From: Bradyrhizobium sp. ISRA464
GTDB taxonomy: Bacteria > Pseudomonadota > Alphaproteobacteria > Rhizobiales > Xanthobacteraceae
Length of the DNA: 64,000 nt
Direction: 5' to 3'
Assembly: GCF_029910095.1 (NCBI RefSeq)
Contig: NZ_CP094526.1
Coordinates: 4,340,001 to 4,404,000, forward strand
The translations under genes were made by a program, and so were the position numbers. Under the pieces are notes generated by a model. It did not search any database. It saw only the letters and a list, made by a program, of their open reading frames with translations, and was not told where the DNA came from. The first letter of the stretch is position 1; every line of letters starts with the position of its first letter. Shown one piece after another: positions 7,901-15,584 of the stretch.

Positions 7901-10130
7901 AGGTCGCGGGCGCCACCGGCAGCACGATCTTGCGCTCGACCGCGCGGCCGCCGGTCTCCGCCATGCGGATGAAGATCTGGGCCTCCTGCGGCCGGGTCGA
8001 GGTCGGCGCCTTGTCGAGCTTCACCGGGAAAGTCGCCGCGCCATTGGCATCGGCCTCCGGAAGGTCCTCGATCGGGGTCCGCTCGTTGCTCGCGGTCTCC
8101 TCGTCCTCGACACCGAACTGGTAGCCGGGATAGCCCGGCCGCCCGGACGCTGCGGGCGCGACCAGCATGTCGCCTTCGAGCTGCAAGCCCGAGGTCGGCG
8201 CGCCATAGAGGAAATGGCCGCTCACTTGAAGTTCTACCGGAACTTCAGCCCTGATCATTTTGTCCTTGGTCGTGAGATCGAATTCGATCCGCTCGGCGAT
8301 ATAATCTTCGACCATGAAGGTGGTTTCGCCGACCGAATTGCCCTTGGGGTCGGCGAAGACGCGGACCCGCCAGGTTCCTGCCGACACCGCCGAATTTAGC
8401 GCGACCGCCAGTGTCCGGCCGCCGGCGCCCTGGTCGGGCAGTAAGGCGCGGCGGAACTCGACGCCATCCGGCCGCTCGATCACCATGGTCAACGGCGTCC
8501 CGGTCAGGGCATTGCCCTGCCCATCGCGCAGCAGCGCGGTCAGATAGACCGTCTCGTTGGAGCGGTAGACACCACGCTCGGCGTAGACGAAGGCGTCGGC
8601 ACCAGCGGGAATCGCGCGGCCCGCGACGCCGCGGTCGGTGAGGTCGAAGGCATTGGTCTTCAAACTCAGGAAGGCATAGTCCGCCTTGTCGTTGGTGACC
8701 GTGAGCAGCGCTGGAGACAGGCCGCCCTCGCCGCGGGCCAATCCGGACTCGAACAGCACGTGGCCGGCCGCATCGGTCCTGCGGGTCGCCAGGATCTCGT
8801 TGTTGCGGGCGACCAGCTTCACCTCGGCGTTGGCGACCGGATCGGTCGAGGCCAGCGAGTTGACGAAGACGTGGATACCGTCATTGCCGGAGAAAGCCGA
8901 CAGGCCCATGTCCGAGACGATGAACCATTGCGTCGCCAGCGTGCCGTCCTCGTCGCTTCCCGGCCCCTTCGCGGCGGCGGTCATGACATAGACGCCCGGC
9001 TGCAGGTCGCCGAGTGCCTGGTCGACCGGAAATGCGGTGACCACGTCCTGGTTCAGCGTGGTGGCGGTCGCAAGCTCGCCGGACCACACCTTGACGCCGC
9101 GCTGGTCGCCGAGCTCGGAGAGCTGGTAGCGGCTCAGCGCGCTCTGGAAGTCGGAATCGATCACCGTGTTGATCAAATTGCGGTCGCCGATCCGGAACAC
9201 GTCGATCTTGGCCGCCGGCGTGTTGACGCTGACCACCGGGATACCGCGCTGCCCTGTCCGCGGCAGCACATAGGCGCGTCCGGTAAAGCGCACGAACGGC
9301 TTGCGGTCGCGGACATAGATGTTGAACTCGGCCGACTTCGGCAGCGTCTCCTTGACCGTCGACGGCAGTCCGGCGCGCAGATTGATATTGTAGCGCTCGC
9401 CGTGCTTCAGCCCGTCGACGCAGAGCTGCTTGCCTTCCGCCGACAGCGCCGGCTTATCCGTGCCGGCCAGCGCCAGGAACGGCGCGAAATCGACCCGTTT
9501 CGCCAGTTCCTCGGAGAATTGGAAGCAGGCCCGCGGTGAGGCCGAGTCGGAATCGACGGTATAATCGAGCAGCCGGAAGCCGTGCTCGTCGCGCATCTTC
9601 TCATATTGGCCGCGGACGTCGGCGACCTCGCGCAGGTCGAGCGACAGGCGGAGCGCATCCAGCGCCGGACGCCACAGCTTGCGCTCCGACAGCGCTCTTC
9701 CGAGCACGGCCAGCGCATCCGCCTCCTCGCCCGGATTGCCGGCGCGCTGATAGGCGATGTAGGCCGCAGTCGAGGCGCGCTCCATCAGGAAGGTCTGCTC
9801 GCTCGAGCTCGCCGAGCGGATCTGGAAGATCGTCTTGGCCAGCCGCAGCCAGTTCGCGCCGTCCTCCGGCGTGGTCGCGGCGATCTGGCCGAGGGTCTGC
9901 AGGCCGGAGCGGACATCATTCCGCCTGAACGCGGCGTCGGCGTCGGTCCGCAGGCTCGCGGACGGCTTGTTGACCGGCCCCGCCTCGCTCTTGATCTGGG
10001 CCTCCAGCTTGATTGCGGAATCGGCCAGGTCGTCGCGCGTGAAGGCCTTGTCCGCGGCCTGGGCAACACCAAAGCTCACGCCAAGCGCCAGCGCGGCGCA
10101 AACTGCGGCGGCACGAACCAAACCGATCAT
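4917..10130 (-). CDS. bacterial alpha-2-macroglobulin family protein
   Basis: A very large secreted protein, about 1737 aa from the chosen start. The start at 10130 gives a clean signal peptide (MIGLVRAAAVCAALALG... AQAA) and has AGGAG eight bases upstream; the frame remains open to 10382, but that extension is not signal-like. Bacterial A2M domains follow, including the thioester motif CSEQ at about residue 1289 (YGCSEQITS), so the covalent protease-trapping chemistry appears intact. The C-terminal third has the alpha-helical thioester-domain pattern. The family acts in the periplasm, trapping proteases that breach the envelope, and is classically paired with PBP1C, whose gene overlaps this one by ATGA. 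No lipobox is visible, so the protein is probably soluble rather than lipid-anchored. Confidence 0.92.
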   Translation of the reverse strand: MIGLVRAAAVCAALALGVSFGVAQAADKAFTRDDLADSAIKLEAQIKSEAGPVNKPSASLRTDADAAFRRNDVRSGLQTLGQIAATTPEDGANWLRLAKTIFQIRSASSSEQTFLMERASTAAYIAYQRAGNPGEEADALAVLGRALSERKLWRPALDALRLSLDLREVADVRGQYEKMRDEHGFRLLDYTVDSDSASPRACFQFSEELAKRVDFAPFLALAGTDKPALSAEGKQLCVDGLKHGERYNINLRAGLPSTVKETLPKSAEFNIYVRDRKPFVRFTGRAYVLPRTGQRGIPVVSVNTPAAKIDVFRIGDRNLINTVIDSDFQSALSRYQLSELGDQRGVKVWSGELATATTLNQDVVTAFPVDQALGDLQPGVYVMTAAAKGPGSDEDGTLATQWFIVSDMGLSAFSGNDGIHVFVNSLASTDPVANAEVKLVARNNEILATRRTDAAGHVLFESGLARGEGGLSPALLTVTNDKADYAFLSLKTNAFDLTDRGVAGRAIPAGADAFVYAERGVYRSNETVYLTALLRDGQGNALTGTPLTMVIERPDGVEFRRALLPDQGAGGRTLAVALNSAVSAGTWRVRVFADPKGNSVGETTFMVEDYIAERIEFDLTTKDKMIRAEVPVELQVSGHFLYGAPTSGLQLEGDMLVAPAASGRPGYPGYQFGVEDEETASNERTPIEDLPEADANGAATFPVKLDKAPTSTRPQEAQIFIRMAETGGRAVERKIVLPVAPATSLIGVKPLFGDKSVAEGDKAEFDVVFVAPDGKRLPRDGLRYELLKLESRYQWYRQNSSWEYEPVKSTRRVADGDVNLAADKPMRLTFQPQPGRYRLDVKSTGADGPLTSVQFDVGWYSDGSADTPDLLETSIDKPEYASGDTMTVSVNARTAGKLSVYVLGDRLLTTQSVDVKEGTQQVKIPVGKDWGTGAYVMTTLRRPLDVAAGRMPGRAIGLKWFGIDKKARTLAVELSPPALVRPGSTLKIPVKLGGLSPGEDAKVVIAAVDVGILNLTNYKPPAPDDYYLGQRRLTAEIRDLYGQLIDGMQGTRGQIRTGGDAGGAELQGSPPTQKPLALYSGIVTVGPDGTAEVSFDIPDFAGTARVMAVAWSATKLGRATTDVTVRDPVVLTATLPRFLLTGDKGTMSMDIDNVEGSAGDYAVSIKASGPVKVSGNPTTTVKLAARQRGSLSLGLEAGGAGRAEFDVDISGPNGLTLARHYALDVKPATQVLARRSIRTLAKGESLTLTSDMFSDLVPGTGSVSISASLSTALDAATILKALDRYPYGCSEQITSRALPLLYVNDLAAGAHLAMDMAVDQRIRDAIDRLLARQGSNGSFGLWSAGGDDAWLDAYVTDFLTRAREKGFAVPDVLFKSALDRVRNSVVNANEPEKDGGRDLAYGLYVLARNGAAPIGDLRYLADTKLNNLATPIAKAQLAAALALVGDKARAERVYSAALDALNPKPVLEFGRVDYGSALRDAAALVSLAGEGNAPRATLTQAVLRVEAARGLTPYTSTQENAWMVLAARALAKETLALDINGQPVKTAVYRSYKAEEMTGQPLKITNTGDAPVQAVISVSGSPVTPEPAASNGFKIERAYYTLDGKPADVTKARQNDRFAVVLKVTEAKPEFGHIMVADYLPAGLEIDNPHLVSSGDSGTLDWIEDGVEAKNTEFRDDRFTAAIDRAANDKSVFTVAYVVRAVSPGKYVLPQAYVEDMYNPSRYGRSATGTVEVTSAK

Positions 10131-10407
10131 GATGGAGCTCCTGAAGGGCCCGCGGACAAGCGCCGCATGGGGCTGAAAAGTGCGCGAAAAGGTGACGGAG
10201 TAAAGGCGCCGAAATGACCGAACAAAAACATCACAGACTGCAGCCGTTTGACCAGATCGGGCGGCCGAATCCTGCCGCCACGGTGAGCTGGGCCCGCGGA
10301 CCGGGCGGCCCCCCTGCTCGCCTTTGTCGCCCGACCACAAAAATCGGTTCGGACGGACTTGGCGGAAAAGCGGATTTTTCATATTGGCGGTGCTAGAAGA
10401 CGGCCAC

Positions 10408-10484
10408 GGTCCCGTAGCTCAACTGGATAGAGTAGCGGATTTCTACTCCGCGGGTTGCAGGTTCGAATCCTGCCGGGATCGCCA
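10408..10484 (+). tRNA. tRNA-Arg (anticodon TCT)
   Basis: A 77-base cloverleaf. The acceptor arm ggtcccg (10408-10414) pairs with cgggatc (10474-10480) with one G-U. The D stem is gctc/gagt. The anticodon stem gcgga/tccgc encloses the loop tttctac, with anticodon TCT at 10442-10444. The T arm contains ggttcgaatcc. CCA is encoded at 10482-10484. It reads AGA arginine codons, which are rare in this GC-rich genome. Confidence 0.97.
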
Positions 10485-10690
10485 GCTTTGTGCGATCCGC
10501 TTCGACGCGACGGCCGGTTCGGCCTCAGCTTCCTGGCCTTTGCCGCAAGCCGTCTGACCGACGAGAAGGCGCTCCGGCTTGTCGTCTCTCGCCGCCGCCA
10601 ATCTTGCGATCTAGGGTTCTCTTAACCACGAATGGGGGACTCCCCCCGAGATAGCGAACCGATCGCTCCCCATTCGCATTGTACCGGACC

Positions 10691-11152
10691 ATGCGTACCG
10701 CGCGTCATTTGGTCGTCCTTGCGGCGTGTGGCGCAGCCGTCTTCGCTGCGCCGATGGGAATCGCCGTTGCACAGCAGGTCCAGGCCGGAACGCTTGAGTG
10801 TCGTGGCGGCCCCGACACCGGGTTCGTTCTGGGCTCGGTGACCAATCTCAATTGCGTGCTGCATGTCGATAGCTCGCCGGATAGTCGCTATGTCGCAGCC
10901 ATTCAGAATTTCGAAGTCTTCATCGGCGAAAGGGACGTCGCACTGAATTGGAAGGTGATGGCACCCGTGCCATGGCTCGGGATCGACGATCTCGTCGGCA
11001 CTTACACGCACGCCGGCGACGGCTCCAATGTTCTGGTCGGCGGCGCAAATGCCACGATCACATTACGTCCGTTGACCGAGCGGAATGAAGCCTCAGCACC
11101 GCCCGCGAACATCGAAAACCTGGAGATTCGACCGATGGATCGAGGATCCTGA
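10691..11152 (+). CDS. DUF992 family secreted protein
   Basis: A 153-aa exported protein. The ATG at 10691 begins a signal peptide (MRTARHLVVLAACGAAVFA ... AVAQQ); a TTG 12 bases upstream is also in frame but less likely. The mature part has the DUF992 pattern: AGTLECRGGPDTGFVLGS, then LNCVLHVD with a second Cys, a central LNWKVMAP segment, GTYTHAGDG, and NVLVGGANATITLRPL near the end. The function of the family is unknown; it is common and multicopy in Bradyrhizobium and relatives. The two cysteines probably form a disulfide in the periplasm. Confidence 0.8.
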   Translation: MRTARHLVVLAACGAAVFAAPMGIAVAQQVQAGTLECRGGPDTGFVLGSVTNLNCVLHVDSSPDSRYVAAIQNFEVFIGERDVALNWKVMAPVPWLGIDDLVGTYTHAGDGSNVLVGGANATITLRPLTERNEASAPPANIENLEIRPMDRGS

Positions 11153-11245
11153 TCGCCGCCCCGCGCTATCGGCCTCGTGGCAAAAGGCGAGGCCCGTGCC
11201 GGCTTCATCACCAACACGGCCGGCTATGCCAACGAGCCGACTATT

Positions 11246-11473
11246 CTACATTCCGTGGCTCTCAAATACCTTCCGGCAGCTTCTGCTCAACCTCGTTCGG
11301 TGTTGCTGCAAGCACTGTTGAACCGCGTTGTCATCGGCGAGATCCTTGCGGCAAAATCGCTGTGCATCTCGCCTGCACGCCTGCTGCTCCTGTGGTGATC
11401 CCATGTGCCCCTGAGCCCAGGACGATGACGTCCCAATCAGCAACGCAACAGCGGCGAGCATTAGCTGGCGCAT
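11246..11473 (-). CDS. small secreted cysteine-rich protein
   Basis: A 75-aa protein with a signal peptide (MRQLMLAAVALLIGTSSSWAQG) and a mature part with four cysteines in the pattern EQQACRRDAQRFCRK ... VQQCLQQHRTRLSRSCRKVFESHG. This matches the 'cysteine-rich repeat' small periplasmic proteins common in Bradyrhizobium; their function is not known to me. The start is supported by AGAAGG a few bases upstream of the ATG. The gene stands alone, convergent with the DUF992 gene. Confidence 0.75.
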   Translation of the reverse strand: MRQLMLAAVALLIGTSSSWAQGHMGSPQEQQACRRDAQRFCRKDLADDNAVQQCLQQHRTRLSRSCRKVFESHGM

Positions 11474-11989
11474 CGACCTTCTCCCTTGGTCCGTGACACA
11501 ACACTTCCGAACGCGGGATAAGGCGCGAACCTATCGCGCGGTTCCCTCGGTTGGGCGAGGAATCGACCCACCGGACGAACGCAGGCTTGTCGCGCTGTAC
11601 CGCGACCGACATCACCGAGCGTCCGAAGAGCGCTCCCGTCGCGTATAGCTTGGAGATGCTTGGGCGCGCAGCAATCGCATCGCGCTTGATCTGGTTGGTC
11701 TCAGCGCTTCCGGATGGGAATACTTCAGAGAAGATGGGCCCTTGCACTCGACCGAGCGAGGTAATCCCGTTTCCCCAATTGCGGACCCATTGGACTGGCC
11801 GTCTAATCGCGCGGCGAGCAAAGCTGGCGTGAGCCTCCCCGGCTTATCCGGCCCTCGGAAGCGGGCCACCTACTTCGGAAGCACAGGCGGGTGGCCCGCG
11901 AGGGCCCCCCCCCCCCCGCTCGCGTTCCAGATTCTGACCGGCGCGCGGGCGATTGCTTTCAGGGTTGGGGAATGCGGTAACCCATCCCG
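11474..11989. other. intergenic region with a 13-C homopolymer
   Basis: No reading frame in this 516-base stretch looks coding: the open frames have no signal peptide, domain or Shine-Dalgarno. The one notable feature is a run of 13 consecutive C residues at 11905-11917. It may be a remnant or simply spacer. Confidence 0.5.
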
Positions 11990-12223
11990 TCAATAGGCCC
12001 CTTGATGTCCCAGTTTAAAGTTCGGCCGCACGTCGGCGCAGCGCTTACCGCAGACAGAGCAGACGAGCCGCGGCTCGATATCGGAGAGCCGCAGATCGTT
12101 GCTCCAGCGGTCCGCCATGAGTGCGATCGAGTGGCTGCACGCGTAATCCGAACAGAAGACCAGCACTCCGCGCACGCCTGCCGTGTGCATCTCGCCGAGG
12201 GTGATCTTTTGAGGGCGCCTCAT
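11990..12223 (-). CDS. small CxxC-type conserved hypothetical protein
   Basis: A 77-aa protein beginning MRRPQKITLGEM. It has cysteines placed like a small zinc ribbon: CSDYACSHSI near the middle, then LVCSVCGKRCADVRP at the C-terminus. I recognise the family as a widespread uncharacterised rhizobial protein. The frame extends upstream to 12307, but the family begins at MRRPQK, so 12223 is preferred. Zinc binding is inferred from the cysteine pairs only. Confidence 0.7.
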   Translation of the reverse strand: MRRPQKITLGEMHTAGVRGVLVFCSDYACSHSIALMADRWSNDLRLSDIEPRLVCSVCGKRCADVRPNFKLGHQGAY

Positions 12224-12303
12224 ACCCAATGATCGCTCCGATAGCGCGCGGCGAGAAGCCGCCAGCAATCGCGGCGATGATGCTCCGGCAAACAAGGGAT
12301 TGG

Positions 12304-12486
12304 TCAAGGCGCGACGAACGTTGTTTCATTGGGCTGAGCAAGCATTGATAGGGCAGCCTGCTCTTCGGCAAGGCGCTGATCGATGAAGTGGCGTTCGACG
12401 TCCGAGAGTCGGGTCTGGAGCAAGCCGCGATAGCGCGCGATGTTATTTTCGTGCGCGCGTTGCCGAGCCAATTTCTCATCAGTCAT
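12304..12486 (-). CDS. small hypothetical helical protein
   Basis: A 60-aa charged, predominantly helical protein (MTDEKLARQRAHENNIARYR ... DVERHFIDQRLAEEQAAL). Proteins of this type are common in Bradyrhizobium and uncharacterised. A longer frame reaches 12522, but the conserved-looking part begins at MTDEKL. It has no signal peptide or membrane segment. It lies 80 bases upstream of the CxxC protein gene on the same strand and may be cotranscribed with it. Confidence 0.6.
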   Translation of the reverse strand: MTDEKLARQRAHENNIARYRGLLQTRLSDVERHFIDQRLAEEQAALSMLAQPNETTFVAP

Positions 12487-13192
12487 ATCGCCGCAAGCGC
12501 TTGTTTTCATCACTTTCCCCAACGCAACGCAGAGCTGGACTGAAAGGCGGTAAACATTCCGGCGGGGCTAGCGAACGGCCTCGACGTGACCGGGACACCC
12601 CGGTCAAGAGCACCGGAAGCCGTCCACCATCCCATGGGCGCTCTGTACGAGCAGCAAGCACTGTACTGGGAAAAGCGGCAATGGGAGATGTGATTTCGGG
12701 ATACCCCGTTCGGGCGGGTTCATGGCGGAAATCTTCGTGGTCCGCGGCGCGACGAGATGGCTACGCTTGAATGGACGGCCGTGGAGGTCCACTCAGCCCG
12801 GGAGCCGCGAGCCGTCATGTCCAATTCAGAACAACAACGCAGACTACCGAACTGCTTAAGGGGCTGCTCCCGCCCTGGTGCACAGCGGCCAAGGATCGCA
12901 ATGGTTACGAAAATCGGACGAATGATCAAACGTTTGCCGACACATGTTGCTGACATCAGAGAGAACCCGCGATGGCTGCCGATGTTTGCGCTCGGACGCG
13001 TGCCGCGGCTCGTCCTCGAAATCAGCTTCGGCGTCAGCGGAAAGCTGCACCGCCGTTTTCATGGCGAGCCGGTCGTTCACTAACATTCGGGGGAAGACAC
13101 GAGGGCCAGGCGCATCCGACGCTGCGGAGGATCGCGGCGAAGTCAGAAAGAACGGAAACAGCGTTTCCGCCCGCCGGGCTCGTGGCGACTGA
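12487..13192. other. intergenic region, no convincing gene
   Basis: About 700 bases in which several overlapping frames are open on both strands, the longest a plus-strand frame at 12757-13083. None shows a recognisable motif, signal peptide or convincing ribosome binding site. A short inverted repeat (gaccggg/cccggtc) lies near 12590. I cannot assign a function. Confidence 0.4.
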
Positions 13193-13405
13193 CTATCCTC
13201 CTCGCCCAACCATGGACGAAGCCCGGTCAAGCCATTGGCGCGTCGCCTCGTCGCTCCAGCCAGGCACCGCGAAGCGCGTCGTCGGGGCTGCGGCCGCGGG
13301 CGGATGCGTAGACACAGGCTGGCGGGCGCGGGCGTGACGCACCGGTGCGGCGCTCGCGGACGCGCACAGGATGAGCAGCAGACCAAGAGCCAGAACGGAA
13401 CGCAT
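13193..13405 (-). CDS. small secreted hypothetical protein
   Basis: A 70-aa exported protein: signal peptide MRSVLALGLLLILCASASAA, a His/Arg/Pro-rich linker, then a conserved-looking end (FAVPGWSDEATRQWLDRAS). The start at 13405 is preferred over the longer open frame because it begins the signal peptide and has AGGAG upstream. The type is familiar from Bradyrhizobium genomes; its function is unknown. Confidence 0.7.
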   Translation of the reverse strand: MRSVLALGLLLILCASASAAPVRHARARQPVSTHPPAAAAPTTRFAVPGWSDEATRQWLDRASSMVGRGG

Positions 13406-13511
13406 CGCATTTGCTCCTGACGACCCGTGACGATGACGTGCGAGATTATCACCTTCCCCGGAGCCGCAGACCTTGAGCGCGTCAATCACGTGGTCCTCCC
13501 GCAGCCGCGCG

Positions 13512-13925
13512 TCAGGACCGCGACCTCGCTTCGACGTAACGCTTGAAATTGTTCAGGATGGCCTGCCAGCCGCCGCGCTGCTGCTCGAGCGAATGGGTGT
13601 CCTCGCTGTCGAACGCAACCTGCACCTTGACGCCGCTGCCCTCCGGCGTGAATGCAATCTGCGCGGTACGGTCGCCGAAAGAATATTCGAGCAGCCGGGG
13701 CGCCTCCACCTTGGTGTAGGTGCCGGCGAAATCAAACCCCATGCTGCCGTCCTTGGCCTCCATCCGCGATGAGAAGGCACCGCCCACGCGCAGGTCGACG
13801 GTCGCCGCGGTGGTGTGCCAATCGTCGGAGGCAGCGTTCCACTGCTTGATGTCGTCAGGCGTCGTATAGGCCCGCCAGACCTCGGCGATCGGTGCGGCAA
13901 CGGTCGTTTCGACGGCGATCGTCAC
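13512..13925 (-). CDS. SRPBCC/AHSA1-type ligand-binding domain protein
   Basis: A 137-aa START-like (SRPBCC) protein. The pattern is typical of the AHSA1/polyketide cyclase-like branch: VETTVAAPIAEVWRAYTTPDDIKQW at the N-terminus, DLRVGGAFSSRMEAKDGS, FAGTYTKVEAPRLLEYSFGDR, and the terminal helix QRGGWQAILNNFKRYVEA. Such proteins form a hydrophobic cavity; the ligand cannot be predicted. The GTG start at 13925 sits behind AGGACAGG; an ATG at 14093 would add an unrelated N-terminus. The gene is monocistronic. Confidence 0.85.
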   Translation of the reverse strand: MTIAVETTVAAPIAEVWRAYTTPDDIKQWNAASDDWHTTAATVDLRVGGAFSSRMEAKDGSMGFDFAGTYTKVEAPRLLEYSFGDRTAQIAFTPEGSGVKVQVAFDSEDTHSLEQQRGGWQAILNNFKRYVEARSRS

Positions 13926-14143
13926 TTGCCTGTCCTCATGATTTGCGGATTTGCCCAGCCGGTGCGCCGGAACCGCGGCCAATCTACGACCTTCCCTCTG
14001 ATCCACAAAATGCGCCCGACTGCCCCTCCGCCAGCCGGCGGCCGACACAACAATTTCGTCAGGAATGGCCGTGTAAGGATAATGCCGTTGCAAGCCTTGG
14101 ACGGCCAGAGCCGCGGCCGCCCGAACGACCGCGAGAGAACCCC

Positions 14144-14449
14144 ATGCGGAACCTGAACACCGTCCTGAGCAAGCTGAACGATCGACTGCTGCGGCTGGAG
14201 GGCGAGCTGTTCGTCCTGCGGTCGATCGCCAGAGCCTCGCTGACGGCCGGAGATGAATCCGCCGCCCGCACCCGCAAGCTGTTGGAGGGCGCCAAGCTGG
14301 CGCTTGCCGATGAAGCCGAGCGGCCGCTCGACAGCGCGACGAGCAAGTACGTTGCGGCCGCCATCGCCATGGTCGATGAGCTGCTCGAGCATCCCCGCGA
14401 GGCGGCGCCCCTGTTCAGGGTGATCGACGGCGGCAAGCGGGATGACTAG
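14144..14449 (+). CDS. hypothetical helical protein
   Basis: A 101-aa protein, MRNLNTVLSKLNDRLLRLEG..., rich in Leu, Ala, Arg and Glu, with likely amphipathic helices and no membrane span or signal peptide. I do not recognise the family. The ATG at 14144 is chosen because the frame before it (from 13892) is not protein-like. Its TAG stop is also the first three bases of the 105-bp inverted-repeat element that follows. Confidence 0.55.
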   Translation: MRNLNTVLSKLNDRLLRLEGELFVLRSIARASLTAGDESAARTRKLLEGAKLALADEAERPLDSATSKYVAAAIAMVDELLEHPREAAPLFRVIDGGKRDD

Positions 14450-14551
14450 AGCGTTTTCGAGCGAAGTGGACACCGGTTCGCGTGAAGAAAACGCGTCAAA
14501 ACAAGAATCTAGAGCTTCGGTTCTGATTCAGTTAGAACCGAAAATGCTCTA
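14447..14551. repeat. MITE-like interspersed repeat, copy A
   Basis: A 105-bp element bounded by inverted ends tagagcgttttcg (14447-14459) and cgaaaatgctcta (14539-14551), matching at 12 of 13 positions. Inside lies a conserved segment around aaaacgcgtcaaaacaagaa and a stem cggttct/agaaccg. A diverged second copy is at 61134-61226. The type is familiar as a dispersed repeat in Bradyrhizobium. It encodes no protein. Confidence 0.8.
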
Positions 14552-14674
14552 GCTTCCGCACGATCACGAAGTCGACATCGATCCTGCGCGACGAAACGGC
14601 AAAAATTAACCGGGCCTTAAGTGGTGCATCAGATTTTTCAGAAAGGACAATCCTTTCGTTGAGAAGCCCAAATT

Positions 14675-14890
14675 ATGCCGGTCGTTTTGGAAGTGCGAGA
14701 CAGCTTGAACCAGTTGCTTCCCAATTATGGCTTTACCCTCGACCCCTGTGAATTCGACGATTACACGGATATTGCGAGGATCATTCTCCAGACCGTGCGC
14801 GATGGCGACTGGCGAGCTCACAAAGTTCAATTTTCGATCGGCGGGCGACCGGTTGGGACTGCGACCTACCAGTCCGGCGAGGCCGCGTAA
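14675..14890 (+). CDS. small hypothetical protein
   Basis: A 71-aa protein beginning MPVVLEVRDSLNQLLPNYGF and ending in an FSIGGRPVGTATYQSGEAA segment. The composition is protein-like, acidic in the middle (CEFDDYTDIARIIL), without signal or membrane segments. A GAGAAG lies about ten bases before the ATG. I do not recognise the family. A short inverted repeat (aaagga/tccttt) lies just upstream. Confidence 0.45.
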   Translation: MPVVLEVRDSLNQLLPNYGFTLDPCEFDDYTDIARIILQTVRDGDWRAHKVQFSIGGRPVGTATYQSGEAA

Positions 14891-14937
14891 GCGTCAGCGC
14901 GCGACCTGAAAGCCACTTCGAGAGCCATCTTGAAGTT

Positions 14938-15573
14938 CTATGGTGCGCGCCGAATCGCCGCGTCATACCCCTCGATCGTTGCCTTCGCCCTGATTGCGAT
15001 GTCCGTGGCCGTCATGCCCGGCTTGTAGAGACTGCTGCCGAGACCGAAGGCACGGATGCCGGCCTTCACATAGTCAGCAAAATTCTGGTCGGAGACGCCG
15101 CCGACCGCTGCGATCATCAGGTTCGGCGGCAGCACCGCGCGGATCGCGGTGATGCCGGCTGCCCCGAGCACGCTCGCCGGAAAGAACTTCAGGCTCGACG
15201 CTTCCGCCTTCGCCGCCAGCAGCGCCTCGGTCGGCGAGAACACGCCGGGCATGGTGACCATTGCGCGCTCGCGAGCGCGCGCCAGCACGTCGACATCGAC
15301 GTTCGGAGAGACGATCAGCCGGCCGCCGACATCATGGAGACGGTCGACCTCCGCGGCCGTCAACACGGTGCCCGCGCCGATCAGGACATCGGCCGGCGCA
15401 CGCTTCGCGGCGACCTCGATCGAGCGGAACGGCTCCGGCGAATTCAGCGGAATCTCGATTGCTGTCATGCCCGCCTCGATCAGCGCGCTCACGATACCAT
15501 CGGCCTCGTCCGGCTTGATGCCGCGCAGGATCGCGACCAGCGGACGCTTCATCGGCGGAAACGGGATACTCAT
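14938..15573 (-). CDS. dgoA: 2-dehydro-3-deoxy-6-phosphogalactonate aldolase
   Basis: A class I aldolase of the KDPG/KDPGal family, 211 aa, a TIM barrel that splits 2-keto-3-deoxy-6-phosphogalactonate into pyruvate and glyceraldehyde 3-phosphate. Visible family motifs are LVAILRGIKPDEA with the catalytic Glu in AIEIPLNSP, GAGTVLTAAEVD, the Schiff-base Lys in SSLKFFPA, and AVGGVS. The ATG at 15573 has GAAGGAC upstream and lies 11 bases after dgoK; an ATG at 15597 would overlap dgoK. The two genes form a D-galactonate operon on the minus strand. Confidence 0.92.
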   Translation of the reverse strand: MSIPFPPMKRPLVAILRGIKPDEADGIVSALIEAGMTAIEIPLNSPEPFRSIEVAAKRAPADVLIGAGTVLTAAEVDRLHDVGGRLIVSPNVDVDVLARARERAMVTMPGVFSPTEALLAAKAEASSLKFFPASVLGAAGITAIRAVLPPNLMIAAVGGVSDQNFADYVKAGIRAFGLGSSLYKPGMTATDIAIRAKATIEGYDAAIRRAP

Positions 15574-15584
15574 TGCGTTGTCCT

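Noticed and set aside
12757-13083. 108-codon plus-strand frame
   Set aside because: No recognisable motif, weak start and competing open frames on both strands, so coding is unsupported.
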